From Serinus canaria (Eukaryota; Chordata; Aves; Passeriformes; Fringillidae): DNA of 64,000 bases. Position 1 is the first letter of the stretch. Each line of letters starts with the position of its first letter. Shown here piece after piece: positions 1 to 11,570 of this stretch. A model generated the notes under the pieces. That model saw only the letters and a program-made list of their open reading frames with translations. It was not told the origin of the DNA and searched no databases. The DNA is taken from assembly GCF_022539315.1 (NCBI RefSeq), contig NC_066333.1, positions 3,844,001 through 3,908,000 on the forward strand, written 5' to 3'. A program made the translations under genes and the position numbers.

Positions 1-642
1 ATATGTTTTACTATTTTGAACTTTCCCTTAAAGTGACTTTTTTGGTCCCACTTGATATTTGAAGTGGTGCGGTGCAAATAGCATTCAACCAAAACCAGGA
101 CATGGGGAAAAATCTAATTGCTCTTTCATATTGTTTGAATTTTCAGCCTTCCTAAAAATGGAATATTTTTATTTTGATTAGAAACACTTTTTATTTCCAA
201 GGATTCCAGCTGGTGTCCTTATTATCTCAGTTCTCACACGTGGTGGTTTGGTTTTCTAAAGATGGAAATGTAGACACTGTGGCAGAGATGGCTGACAAAA
301 ATCCTTGAAAATGGACAGAGCTGCTCAGGAAAACTGAGGTGGCACCATTGCCATGGGAAGATCCTGCATTCCCTCTCCTGTGCAGGTTTTGAGAGTTGTA
401 TTCAGCCATAAGCTCATGAGCAAGACGGAGGAAATCCATATTTTTGCTGTTAGTAATTAAGGACATTAGTGCTTTCAGGGCCACCAGGGCTGTTTTTCAG
501 TCACTGTATAAACAACAGCTCCTGAGCTGGGCTGTGATGAACTAAACTGGGCTCCCCTTGTGTGTCCCCATGGAGAGAGCAGTGACTTCAGCCAGGAGCA
601 CCAGCGGGTTTGGCAGGGCCAGAACAGCCCCCAGGCCACCCC
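1..642. other. Unique sequence, no gene supported
   Basis: AT-rich at the left, more GC-rich from about 540. Short open frames occur on both strands and overlap each other; none resembles a protein family and no convincing splice-bounded exon was recognised. The right end abuts a probable LTR. Confidence 0.5.
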
Positions 643-1078
643 TGTGGCTGCAGCATTCCTCAGAGAGCAGAGGCACAACTTCCCCAAGGATTTCTCCTGG
701 GGAGGGCAGTGAGAAGCTCAGAGAAGAGGAGAAAACAATTCTCATTCCCTGCTGCTGTTGTTTGGCACATGTGGAATGTGCTATGGAGATTGTTCACCCA
801 CAGTGATTTGTCAATTGGACACAAGTAAAGGTTGTTTTGAGTTCTTGGCCAATTAGGTCAAAGTTGTGTCAAAGTTGTGGCTGTCTCAGAGTTAAGGGGT
901 TTTTTTTAGTGTCTAGTGTAATATTCTTTAATATACTATTCTTTAATATAGTATCTCTTTAGTATGTCTTTAGTATAGTATTAGTGCAATGTAATATAGC
1001 TTAATAAAGCATTTGTTCAGCCTTCTGAATCACAGAGCACATCATTCCCTGTGCTGGGGTTGCCCTGTTTCTACTGCA
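643..1078 (+). mobile_element. Solo LTR of a songbird endogenous retrovirus (approximate ends)
   Basis: The interior matches, block for block, a second copy at 63711-63866: a purine-rich stretch, an ACAATTCT block, GCTGCT, then GGAGATTGTT followed by TGATTG/TGATTT. A T/A-rich middle (about 900-1010) ends in an AATAAA signal near 1002 and a CAGCCTTCTGAATCACAGAG tail. This order is familiar from passerine retroviral LTRs (from memory). The start is set at TGTGG and the end at CTGCA. No target-site duplication is visible at these ends, so they are uncertain. No internal gag, pol or env remains beside it, so it is a solo LTR. Confidence 0.6.
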
Positions 1079-2323
1079 GGTCCCTGGTGCCCAGCTGGGG
1101 GGATTCACTCAGGTCAGCAAGGGGTGCCAGAAACTAAAGTTCAAACACTTTGTGTTTGCAGACACAAAGGAGGAGGAATGGTGAGCACCTGACCATCTCC
1201 TGAAACTGCACTGAGCCAAGCATGGGCTCAGTCCCGTGGAAAGGTCCCTGGCTAAACCCAAGGACAGGCAGGGGAGGATGTTGGGCTTTGCCTTTGTGCC
1301 TGCACAGCTTCCCTGGCTCTGCCCAACCCCATTTTTTGTGAGGCCCCAGGTTCTGAAGCATTTCTGTCCAGGCAGCCACAAGTCCATCAAGGCAACAGAA
1401 AAGGTTTGAGAGTGGAGATTGCATCTTCCCCGAGGAAATGAGGAACAATCTGTGAAGTTCACAGTACAATACTGAGAGCCACTGGTGAGGGCAAAGTGCT
1501 CTGGCTATTTTAAAAATATACTTGTTTGTTCTAAAGAATGAAGTGGTGCTTTGGAGAGAAATAAAACCAGGATGAGGAAGCAGTAATAAACCAGGGCTGC
1601 TGTGCAAGTTGCCTTCCCAGAGGAGCATTTACAAGCCCTGCTGATGTGTGACAGACTCCTTATGGCTCAGTGCTACCAGCCTTTGGAATACAAGTGGCCT
1701 TGGGATGGCTGGATGGGAGCTCCAGGCTGGGCTGATTGCATTCAGCCCTCTGGGCAGAGGAGCTGCCTTGGATCTGGCAGGGTCTGTGTCTGTGTCCTCC
1801 TCCCTTGCTATTTATTGATCCCCAGGGAGAAGCTCCGTGGAGGGTGGGAAGGGTCATTTCTCACTGCCAGCTCATTAATGGCACAGGGCAAACAGCAAAA
1901 TGAGCTGAAGAAAGAGGCTTTAATGATTAATTCACACCTGAGATGTGATGGTTCTTCACAAATCAGAGACTAACTCCTGCACCTCTGCACTGCTTTGTGT
2001 CAGATGTGTTTGCAGTGTTCCCAGGTGGGTCCTTACAAAGGGCTGCAGCAGCACCTTGGAAACAGACTCAACTTTGAGGTGGTGGTAAATACAATACTTG
2101 CTCTCAGAAGGCATTTATTACATGTAAATTCTGCCAAAATTTTTTTCAAGCTCAATAAAGAGTTTGATTTCTTGCTGTCCAGAATGCCAGCATTAAAAAA
2201 AAAAAATTAAAAAATCTCAGACACAGCTACATGGAACTGTTGCTTTTTCTGAATGCACCTGTGTTCAGTGATTTTCACACCAAACCTTATTTTTTGTTTG
2301 CCTTTTTTTGGTCGTTATTTTTT

Positions 2324-2325
<2 letters not shown>
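1079..2325. other. Unique sequence, no gene supported
   Basis: Includes open frames of 117 aa and 164 aa on the minus strand and 123 aa on the plus strand that overlap one another. Their composition is ordinary and no domain is recognisable, so they are treated as chance. Confidence 0.5.

Positions 2326-2368
<43 letters not shown>
2326..2368. repeat. T43 homopolymer
   Basis: An uninterrupted run of 43 T residues. T/G-rich sequence follows it and leads into a GTTT array. It could be an antisense poly(A) of a retrocopy, but the flanks show no recognisable processed transcript. Confidence 0.9.
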
Positions 2369-2369
<1 letters not shown>

Positions 2370-2454
2370 TTTTGGGATGTTTTTTGCTTGTTCATGGGGT
2401 TTTTGTTGGATTTTGTTTGTTTTATTGGTTTTGTTGTTAATTTTTGATTTTTTG

Positions 2455-2506
2455 GGTTTTTTTTTGTTTGTTTGTTTTTTGTTTGTTTGTTTGTTTGTTT
2501 GTTTTT
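2455..2506. repeat. (GTTT)n microsatellite
   Basis: Tandem GTTT units with T-run interruptions lie just downstream of the T43 run. The stretch produces lysine-rich minus-strand frames that are artefacts. Confidence 0.85.
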
Positions 2507-4058
2507 GCAGGAATGAGCCATAATGGAAGGAAGACTCGATGTCCAGAGCCTGCATGAGCAATGCATTCAAACCCCAGGGAGCCCCTGGAGTGGCACCTGC
2601 TTCAGGCAGTTCTCTGATGCTCACAGACTATGGGCATGTCCAGGGAGGTCTGGTTCTCCATGAATTGCTGAAGGAGCCTGGGAGACTTAAGCACAATGTT
2701 TAAGTGGCAAATGTTGTGTGAGATGACCCTGGGCAGCTCTTGGTGGCCCTCCCAAGCTTTTGGCCAGACCCTCAGACAATAGAGACAACATCCTGGATGG
2801 AGTGTGCACAGTTGCTGTTTGCTGACAGTAGCAATCTGCATTCCCATTGCTAAAAATCCACTTCCCCATTATCCCTACAACTGTGGGTTGTTGAAATGCT
2901 GGTGTTGCTTTAGCAAATGGGATGTTATGGAACATTGCTTCCAGAGCTGGATTGATCAGCTCAGTCTCTCTCTAGGTGCTCGTTACTGTCGTAGGAGAAA
3001 GTCCAGAAATACCCACAAGTGATGCTCTAAGAAGGAAACTTGTTTTTTTCCTTTTTTCTAATTTAGAGCTACCTTGGTGCTCTGCAATTACACCAACACC
3101 CAGAGCTGTGGGGATGCTTCTGATTCACTTCTTAGCTGGTCTTTATCCACATTTCCTTTAACAGCTCATTAACTTAGTTATCCTTGGGACACCCCTGCAA
3201 AGGGAAACTGAGGCACAGTGAGCCTGAGGGACTTCTCTTAAATTAAATGAGGATTAGGAGAGAGATGGGGATGAGTCTCAAGTCCCAGTGCAGCTCCCCA
3301 AGCACTGAGCCTCCCTCCTGTATCATTTTGGGACATCACTGCAGGGTTCCTGATCAACTCCTGACACTTCACAATTCTTCTCCTTCTGCTTGCACAGTGC
3401 TCCCCTTGGAAGGGCTTTGGCTGGAATTCAGAGTGGAGATTGTCAGAAGTGACTACCACTTTTTGGTCCTTGGAGTTCACAAAATAAATCCAAGAAGTAG
3501 CAAATCTTCCTCTTCCCCCCGAGGACAAAATTTTCCATTTTCCAAAAGTTCCTGTTCATTATCCTTGTTAAAGTCATTAACAGGAACCAGCCTGGGAGTT
3601 CACATGTTTTTCATTCCCTCTCTCAGGTGCCCAGGCTGGAGAGGGCGTGGTTGGAACATCCTTCTTACTGCTGCAGTCTAGGGAGATTTAAAACAATTTT
3701 TTTCATCCAGTAATTTTGTAGTATAGGAATGATAATGCTCCTACTGAAATAATATTATGAGCATAATTAAAAGAACTCCCAGAAGAGAGTCAGCAGTCTT
3801 GGGAAAAAAAAAAATCAACCTCATGCAAACAATAATATGAAAGGACAGGACAGAGGCTTCTGAGTGCTTTCATTTGTGTTGGCTCTGTAGCATTTCTGTA
3901 GGATTTGCAAAGAACAGATTCTGTAAAGTGATCCTTCTCCACCTGAATGCCACAAAACTATGCTTTCATAGTTGAGCATTCAACAGAAAATGGAACAAAA
4001 CATTGAGTTTTGTCTCATTTATCCGTGCACAGGAGCATCACCTCTGCACTGTCCTAAG
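2507..4058. other. Unique sequence, possible ancient SINE remnant inside
   Basis: No gene is recognised. At 3179-3240 there is a GAAACTGAGGCACAG core followed by a degenerate GGGACTT, which resembles the conserved core of MIR-type SINEs. The match is short and could be chance. The longest frame here is 144 aa (plus, 3247-3681) with no recognisable family. Confidence 0.4.
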
Positions 4059-4232
4059 GAATTGTGGAATATGTAGGGCTAGAAAAGAGCTCTAAGATCC
4101 TTGAGTCCAAACCTTAACCTGACACTGCCAGGCCCCCAAATAAACCATGCCCCTAAGGGCCACAGATCCATGTTTTTTGAACACTTCCAGGGTTGGGGAT
4201 TCCTCCCCTTCCCTGGGCAGTCTGTGTAAGGA
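4059..4232 (-). mobile_element. CR1 LINE 3' fragment
   Basis: Read on the minus strand this is the 3' end of a CR1 element. The plus strand shows AGCTCTAAGATCCTTGAGTC, then the AAACCATG..CCTAAG..GCCACA block, TTTGAACACTTCCAGGG and CTGGGCAG in the order expected for an antisense CR1 tail. It is 5' truncated and the ORF2 coding part is missing. Confidence 0.9.
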
Positions 4233-4429
4233 TTTCTCTGCTCCCCTCTTGCTCTGGGGAAGAAGAGGTGAGTTTTGTGCCTCACCTGGCTGCAGCACCT
4301 GGGCATTGCTCTCTGGATCCAGAGGGGAGGTGACCTTCAGCCCTTCTTCTCTGCCTGCCATCAGCTTCTGCTGCTCACTCACTGCTCTATCCCAAAAGCT
4401 CTCTGCCTTGGGCTGGAAATGAGTGGGTG

Positions 4430-5250
4430 GATTCTATTCCTGTCTGTGGGGCAGTTCTCTGCTGTTCCTGGGGCAGTTTGTTCTTTCTCTCTCCCACAGC
4501 CCATCCTCCCTCCAGGAGATCTCTGCTGTCCATGGCCACTGAGTGTCCCTGCAGGGCTGATCAAATTCCACCATCCCATGGGGAGATGCTGCACCCAGGG
4601 GAGGAGCCAAGCATTCCTCCCTGGATCCAATCTGCCCTGGGAACAGCCCAGCAGCCTTTGCCCACTGCATTCCCAGAGGAGCAGCTTTCTGCTGCCCTGC
4701 ATTCCCAGAGGGAGAGCAGGCCCATCTCCAGCAGCCCTGGAGCTGCAGAGGAAAACTCCCCCCTTGTGCAGGATCCCTGCTCCAGCAGAACCACAGCTGG
4801 CACTGCAGGAGGGCTGAGCCCCCCTGGGATGGGACTGTGCCACCACCCTGAGCCCCCCTGGGATGGGACTGTGCCACCACCCTGAGCCCCCCTGGGATGG
4901 GACTGTGCCACCACCCTGAGCCCCCTGGGATGGGACTGTGCCACCACCCTGAGCCCCCTGGGATGGGACTGTGCCACCACCCTGAGCCCGCCTGGGATGG
5001 GACTGTGCCACCACCCTGACACACAGGGGCCAGGGCCTGTCTGACTCTGGCAGGGTTGGTTTGTATTACTGCATCTCTATTTTATTTTTATTTTCATCCC
5101 TAATAAAGAACTGTTATTCCTACTCCCATATCTTTGCCTGAGAACCCATTAATTTCAAGATTATAAACAATTCAGAGGGAGGGGGTTTGCATTCTCCATT
5201 TCAGGGGAGGCTCCTGCCTTCCTTAGCAGACACCTGGCTGTTCAGACCAA
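4430..5250 (+). mobile_element. Probable LTR / ERV 3' region with poly(A) signal
   Basis: A GC-rich block is followed by a minisatellite (4816-5017), a T-rich stretch and an AATAAA signal at 5102-5107. After it comes a short R/U5-like region running to the GCAGACACCTGG area near 5240. I recognise the arrangement and several blocks as belonging to a passerine retroviral LTR, but from memory only. The 5' boundary and target-site duplications were not found. No coding remnant of gag, pol or env was identified. Alternative: an unrelated unique sequence that happens to carry a poly(A) signal. Confidence 0.45.
4816..5017. repeat. Minisatellite, 6 copies of 33-34 bp
   Basis: Six head-to-tail copies begin at 4816, 4850, 4884, 4918, 4951 and 4984. 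They differ only in the length of a C run (6 or 5) and a single C-to-G change in the last copy. Each unit contains GGGATGGGACTGTGCCACCA. Three reading frames on the minus strand are open through the array as a result; they are not genes. Confidence 0.95.
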
Positions 5251-8200
5251 GGCACTCACAAATAACACCTGGCTGGCTCTGTGCCCTCCTGAAGGCACAA
5301 TGTGGGAAAAGCCAGACCAAGATCCTGGGGGTATTTTCATGCACTGAACTTGAAAGCAAAAGTGACTCTGGACTAGGATTTATTATTTTGGTTTGCAGAG
5401 TTTCAGATAAACAATCACATTTCAGTCAATCAGCTGGATAAGTCATGAAAGCTGTTTGGGGTTTGGTCCCCTCAGGAAAACCTGTGTGACTTAAACTTTG
5501 TGACCAGCAGTTCCCTTGCAGAAATGAAGTTGGCTCCATCTGCATTCAGCTACAGCAAACTGATACAACATAATGGCTCTGCCAATTTATTCATACAGCT
5601 GATATTTGCTAATGCTCTTTGATTTATTGGCTTTCTCGCCTCACAGTAAAGCTGTATTTTTATATACTTTATTTCCTCCACAATCCCCAGCATGCACAGT
5701 TCCTGCTGGGCCCTCACAAATTAATCTCTGAGATTTTTTCCTTGTGTCTTGAGCGAGCAGAGAGCACCATCCATCTCGGTTTGAAGTTGGTTGTGCTCCA
5801 ACTTTCTGCTTTTGTTTTTTCTCTTTTAGGCTTTTCTGGTCCCGCAGCACTTTCCAGGGTGGATTTGTGTCTGTTTTGTCTGATTTGTGTCACAGCACAC
5901 GTGGCTCACATCAGTGTGGAAAGGGAGGATGTGAGACCCCTTTGCATGTCCAGGACTTTCAGGGGATGCTCAGAAAGAATCACAGTTTGACTGGGGTGCT
6001 GAGGTTAGGTTTAAATTCAGATGTAATTGCCTCTTTTTGCTTGCACAAAATCAAGGCAATAATAATATGTAGGAAATTTGCCTTGCTCTGCTTTGTTGCT
6101 GCTGCTGTTGCTCTTTTCAAGCACTTTGGTTGTGGCACACAAATACAAACACCTCAAACAGGTGATGGGCATTGTGAGCTCCATTCTGGACGTCCCAGGG
6201 ATGAAGGAAGGGTGCACAGGGACAGCAATGAAAGCTTTAATTTTGTCAACTATGTTTGAAAGCTGGAGTCACAAAATAGTTTAATGGAAGGATTTGGATG
6301 CTGGATAATTCTTTCCCCAACCCTTTTAGATGCACTAACTGAAAGAGGGATAATCAAATTTAAGTGACTCTGCTTAATTCACTGGAAACCATATGATCCA
6401 CCACTGTGACAGCTCTTTACAAGGCTTGGGCCATTATCCCAAACAATCTGGGGCTCCCCGTGTACACAACTGTGTAGAGCAGAGAAACTCAGCAGGACTA
6501 TCTCCCAAAACTGCTGGAATTTTTATGATTGCTGTATTTTAAACTACTTACAAACTCTCTGTTGATGTGCTCCCAAGTACACCTGTGCTTTAGGATGGAG
6601 GTAAGTGTGTTTGAATGCAAATGTGGACAATACAGTACAAATTGCTTTAGTGAAAGGGAAGCTGCCTCTTTGAGAGCATTGAATCCTTGGTACTGCAACT
6701 TCCCAGAATCCAGGAGCTGGCTTTCAGCACTTTCAGAGCCAGACACTCACCAAGGAAGGTGCATTCAGTGCATAGAGAACAGTGAAAAAGGAATAGAAAT
6801 GGGAATAAAGAGGAGATGAAAGGGAAGAGGAGGAGAGAGCAAAGTGAGAGAGAAATAGGATGCTACAAGAACCAGCAGAAGATTGAACTTGGGTTTGGTC
6901 ACAAAAGAAGAACTACACTGGTGCAGCCTAGATACAGCAGTATTTATACATTTAAAGGAAAAATGAGTATGTCAGGGAATGAGTTTAAGCTGACAATGGT
7001 TTGGAATGAAAATCCTGAGGCCCCTCCTGTTCCAAATCTGGGCCTGAGTGGGATGGACAGGACATCCCCAGTGTTCCCAGGCAGGAAGGTCTGTCCCTGC
7101 TGCACAGCGACCTGCAGCTGCACTGGGAACCTGACCCTCTTTTGAATCTTTAGTCCAAGTCTGACATGTGAAATGGGAAGAAAAATACTCAAGACTCCCT
7201 CCACCCTCTCCTACCAGAAATCCAGAATGAATCCACTTGGCAGTAAGTGCACTGGGATTTCCACAGGAATGGCAGAGAGCCCTGGTATCCTCCCTAGTAA
7301 TCAGCAATGTTTTTGTCTGACAGCATCACTGTGTAAAGGAGACAGTGAGAGAGGAGCCCTGTGTGCCCTCAGGCCTTGCTGGGGCTCTTTTCCTTTTCCT
7401 GAAGCTCTAAAACTTGTGCATCATCCCTCTGACTTCGGTGAAAATGGTGCAAAATTTCACTTTTACTTCGTGGTTTCAAATCCAGTGATCAAATAAAAAT
7501 AAAAAAAAAAGTGTGAAGAAGAAGAAGTGTGTGACAGAGAAAGAAGGGAGGCACACTGATTCCTGCTCCAGATGTTTTCTTCACCCTGCCATTTGGTTTC
7601 TGCTCTTTCTAAGCACCAGGAGTTAATCTTCTCCAGTGAAGTAACAAAACCGAGTGACAGCTGCTGCCAACACCTCTCTGCACAGCCCTGGGGGGAGAAG
7701 TCTGCTCACAGGTCTGGAGGGTATCAGTGGTGACATCCTGATTTACTGGTGCTCAGTTACATCTCTGTGAGGGAAAGAGCTGTCTCTGCCAGCTGGGACA
7801 GGGAGGCAAAGGCAATCACAAGCTGTGTGGCCTCGTGGTGGGGGTGACATTCTCCTCCACAGCTCCACAGAGCTGCTCTGCAGCAGCAGGAAAGGTTGGA
7901 TTGCAGCACATGCTGCTGGATCCCTGGCATTCAGGGAAGTGTAAATGACATTGTGAAGTTTCTTCTGTAATGAACTCTCTGTGGGGCCAGGCTGGGATGA
8001 AACACTGGGTGGGAGGCTGGTGACAATGACACTGTCATTTGGAGCTGGGTGGTTTCCATGGGGCTCTGCAGGCTGAGCAGAGAACTCCACGGGGTCCCAG
8101 TGGTTAAAGTTCAATATTGGGATCAGCAGATTCTTGTGTTGTCTCTCAGCTTCCATGGTGATGTATTTTAAGGACATTTTTGGATTTGTATATCTGTAAA

Positions 8201-8417
8201 AGCCATCTGCATGAGAGTAATGGAAATGTGTGTGCCTGTCTTACTCATCCTCTTAGGACAGCCTGGAGAAGGAAGAGGCAGAGCTGGGAGTGGGGAACAC
8301 CTGGTTGCTCCTCACCCTGGCCTTGCTCTGTCCACACAGATCCTTGCCATTTCCTTTCAGGCCCTTTGCTGCCTGGAGGACACAGCTGGGAAACCTGTGG
8401 GTCTGAGCTGTGGTGCT
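5251..8417. other. Unique sequence, no gene supported
   Basis: Three kilobases without a recognisable repeat or gene. The longest frames are 123-144 aa on either strand (for example 5619-5990 plus and 7743-8177 minus), with no domain recognised. A short purine stretch with GAAGAAGAAG lies near 7515. Confidence 0.5.
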
Positions 8418-8537
8418 GTGGCAGGGAAGCAGAGCAGGCAGGGCAGGAGTGAGAATTGTGGCAGGGAAGCAGAGCAGGCAGGGCAGGAGTGAGAATTGTG
8501 GCAGGGAAGCAGAGCAGGCAGGGCAGGAGTGAGAATT
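8418..8537. repeat. Perfect tandem repeat, 3 x 40 bp
   Basis: Copies at 8418-8457, 8458-8497 and 8498-8537 are identical over all 40 bases. Each starts GTGGCAGGGAAGC and ends GAGAATT. Perfect identity suggests a recent expansion or ongoing homogenisation. Confidence 0.97.
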
Positions 8538-10051
8538 CCAGCTCTCTCTCCTCTGTCTGACAGGCACCAGCAGTGCCTGTGCTGTGGGAGCTGCAGCTCT
8601 GAGTCTGTGTGCATCCTTTCCTGCAGGGTCAGGAGTCCTGCAGGGAGATAATCTAGGCTGATACCAGTTTTCTGCTCTGCTGGTTTTCCCTGTAACCCAT
8701 TACCTGGGACTGAGATGGATGCTCTCCCATCAGAGCTTTACATTAAGGCAGATTCCCCATCCAGGCTGAGATTTCTGGGTCTGACCCTCCCTGGTTTCCA
8801 GATGTCCCAGGGACATCAGGAGCAGGACAGGGAGTGCAGGAGAAGGGATGAAACTCTGCTGTGTTTCTTTTTTTTTTCTCAGTGTTGTCAATTAAACAGG
8901 ATTTATGTGTTATTTCTCTGTTCTGTAATTACCCCCTGGGATTTATTTCAGATAGCTGGAGAAAACAATATACCTCCAGAACTTTCTGGCTGCTGGGAAG
9001 AGTTATTGCTGCTCCTCCTGATCGTGTAGCAAAATCCAACTCCCTTCATTGCTGGCTTTACCTCAGTGAAGCATGAGAAGGTATCCATTGTGATTTTGTT
9101 CCCTTTCAGGAGGGGACATAAGAAATGGCCCTGGACATTCCAGGTGCAGTGATTCTATAGGACAAATGGAATTACAGGTCACAGAGAGTATTATTAAAGC
9201 CCCGTGTGTTAGGCTCTGAGAGCTCCCTCCCCTGTGCCTGCACAGTCAGACTTCACAGCAGAGGAGTTGTCATTAGTGATGATTGAAGGCCAATCTGTTG
9301 TTTCTGATTAAACATTCACTAATGATGGTCTGATGTTACAGGTTGTTTTTTTGGTTTTTTTTTTATTTTGTGTTCATTTCAAAAGCAAAAAAAGAGATAT
9401 TTTCTTCTTGTACTTATGCTTTGAAACCTATGATTGACTGGCACTTGAAGAGGATATGTGGTTGCTTGATTTTTTTTTTTTTGAAAGCTGAGGGGTGGGA
9501 GAGGGATTTGTTTGCATGTGAAGGAGGGCTTGACAAAAAAAAAAAAAAAAGAGAGAGAAATATTGACATAATTTAGGTAACACACACTGTAAACAAGCTG
9601 CTGGGTTTTGCTTACAATAATTTACATCCATTCCTCTGCAGAGCACGGGCTGTGTGTTTCTCCTCATCCAAAACAGAGCCAATCACCCTGACTTGCAGGC
9701 TTCCTTGCACATATTTCTGCCAAGTTTGCCCTGAACTTTGGGGCTGATGAAACCCCCATATCAAGTCAAGCTCTGCTGAAGTCACCAAGGGTTTAATCCG
9801 AGATAACAAATTGGCTTTGCTTTATTCATGTGTCTCTGTGCTTCCTGCAGCTCAGGCTGGGTTTGCAGGCAGATTCCCTTCCAGCACAGTTGTTTGGATT
9901 GCAGGTTAGCTGGAGATCGGGCAGGTCTGCTGCTGGAGAGGGCAACCCAAGGAAACATGCCCAGTGGGAATGTGCAGCTTGTCCTTACACGTGCAGACAA
10001 GTGGTTCTGCCTGCAGCCATCCCACCCAGCAGGAGCAGTCCTGGAAAGGAT
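8538..10051. other. Unique sequence with A/T runs
   Basis: No gene recognised. Contains a T run near 8868, one near 9471 and an A run near 9535. A 10-bp inverted repeat with TAATGA-type cores lies at 9270-9279 and 9316-9325. Confidence 0.5.
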
Positions 10052-10168
10052 TCCACTGCCACTGCCACTGTCACTGCCACTACCACTGCCACTGTCACTG
10101 TCACTGACATTGCCATTGTCACTGTCACTGTCACTGCCACAGCCACTGCCACTGCCACTGTCACTGCA
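10052..10168. repeat. Hexanucleotide repeat (CACTGC / CACTGT)n
   Basis: About nineteen 6-bp units alternate CACTGC and CACTGT with a few CATTGC and CACAGC variants. They yield threonine/alanine, valine/alanine or leucine/proline repeat peptides depending on frame. These peptides are artefacts of the array. Confidence 0.92.
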
Positions 10169-10517
10169 AGCAGAGCCTCCCAGAGAGAGCAGCAGCTCAC
10201 TGAGATCCCGTGGGTGCTGCTGGGCACTCTCAGGGGTTAAACCTGTTTGCTCAGTGTCAGAACCCAGGACATTGCTCTGGCTGCCCTGGGTGATTCCAGA
10301 CCCTGGCAGAGGCTCAGAGACCTTGGCACGGAGTCACAGACACCTGTGCCTTCGATTTTAGCCCATGGAAACAATTCCCAACTTTGTGTGAGGAGTTACA
10401 AGCCACAAGGGTTTGAGTAGAATGATGGTGAATTTGTCACAGGGTGAAAATGTAGAATTTTGGGGATTTAGAATGGGGGTTCAAGAGGCAAGATGGAGGA
10501 ATCTGGGCATGTCCTGT

Positions 10518-10548
10518 CCTTCTTCTTCTTCTTCTTCTTCTTCTTCTT
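10518..10548. repeat. (CTT)n microsatellite
   Basis: About ten uninterrupted CTT/TTC triplets, encoding polyserine in one plus frame and polyglutamate in the opposite strand. There is no supporting gene context. Confidence 0.95.
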
Positions 10549-10910
10549 GTCCTCCATCTTCTGCTGTGATGGTGGCACTCTTGGATTGGTTTAGAGCAGA
10601 GACAGAGTGTCTGACATAGGTGATAGGTATTGGAAAATCATTGTAAATAAAGTACAGGTGGTTCTTAGTATAAAAAGCCAACAGCACCCCAAGGGCAGGG
10701 ACTGTGCCACAGCCTGACCTGCTGGACAGATCTCAGCAGGGCAGAGACAGAATGTGATGGATAAGAAAAGATAAACAACCTTGAAAAGCAGAGCTGAGGA
10801 ATCTCAACTTCTTCAGTCTCGGGGCTGGAAAAAAGAGACTTTCTGATACCTTGGGGTCATCTCAACCACAGAAACCTGAGGGCTCAGGGGCACTCTTAGG
10901 CCCTGGGCAG

Positions 10911-10946
10911 GACACATGGATGGACACATGGATGGACACATGGATT
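10911..10946. repeat. 12-bp tandem repeat, 3 copies
   Basis: Three direct copies of GACACATGGATG, the last with a final-base change. Confidence 0.9.
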
Positions 10947-11435
10947 CTTGTAGTCCTTTGGCTGTGCTGGCCCCGAGGTGGGGCTGGCACGTGTCACTGC
11001 TGGTCCTGCCTTAGTGATGAGGGAGAGCAGGACAGATTGTGAGGAGCATCCTTGGCAGAGGCAGTAGAACAAATTGCCTCGCTCCTGCCTCTAGACCCAG
11101 AGTGCTCCTGCTCAGCAGAACACTTCTGCTGGCAAAGGCAGCCTGCAAGGTGCTGCTGTGCATGGAAAGCCTGCCTTGCTTCTCCAGCCATAAAGGGCAC
11201 TGCAGCTCATCACTCTTGCCACAGCTCAGGTCTGAAAGATGTGATATAAACCCAAATTATTCTTTTCCTCAGCAGTGGCTTTCTGTAACAATCAGGCCCC
11301 AAACAGGTCCTCCCCAAGGGCTGTGTCCCCAGGCAATTTGTCAGGAGTCCCTCAAGGCTGCACTGGCCTTTCCCCATGATGGACATCTCTATTAGCCTTT
11401 CTCTTTCTCAGTTATTCTTCCTCTGCTTTTCATAA

Positions 11436-11570
11436 AATCAAAGGCTGGTTTTGGTTAGAGGGGACCTTAAAGATCATCTTGTTCCTCCATGCCTTCCTGG
11501 AAGAGACACCTTGCACCAGACCAGGTTGCTCAGAGCTCCATCCAACCTGGGGCAGTTCCCAGGTTTGCTC
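11436..11570 (-). mobile_element. CR1 LINE 3' fragment
   Basis: The plus strand reads GGTTAGAGGGGACCTTAAAG followed by ATCATCTTGTTCC, AGAGACACCTT and CCAACCTGGGGCAGT. This is the antisense of a CR1 3' end. It is short, diverged and truncated at its 5' side. Confidence 0.85.

Larger units (their letters stand above)
10169..11435. other. Unique sequence with two short tandem repeats
   Basis: No gene recognised. Holds the CTT array at 10518-10548 and the three 12-bp units at 10911-10946. The remainder has overlapping short frames only. Confidence 0.5.

Noticed and set aside
2326..2368. T43 run as the poly(A) of a processed pseudogene
   Set aside because: No gene-like body or target-site duplication was found beside it.
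4379..5024. Minus-strand frames of 153-211 aa with GGTVPSQ-type repeats
   Set aside because: They read through the 33-34 bp minisatellite and a probable LTR; three overlapping frames are open at once.
9828..10361. Leucine/proline or threonine/alanine repeat proteins (136-177 aa)
   Set aside because: Product of the CACTGC/CACTGT hexamer array.
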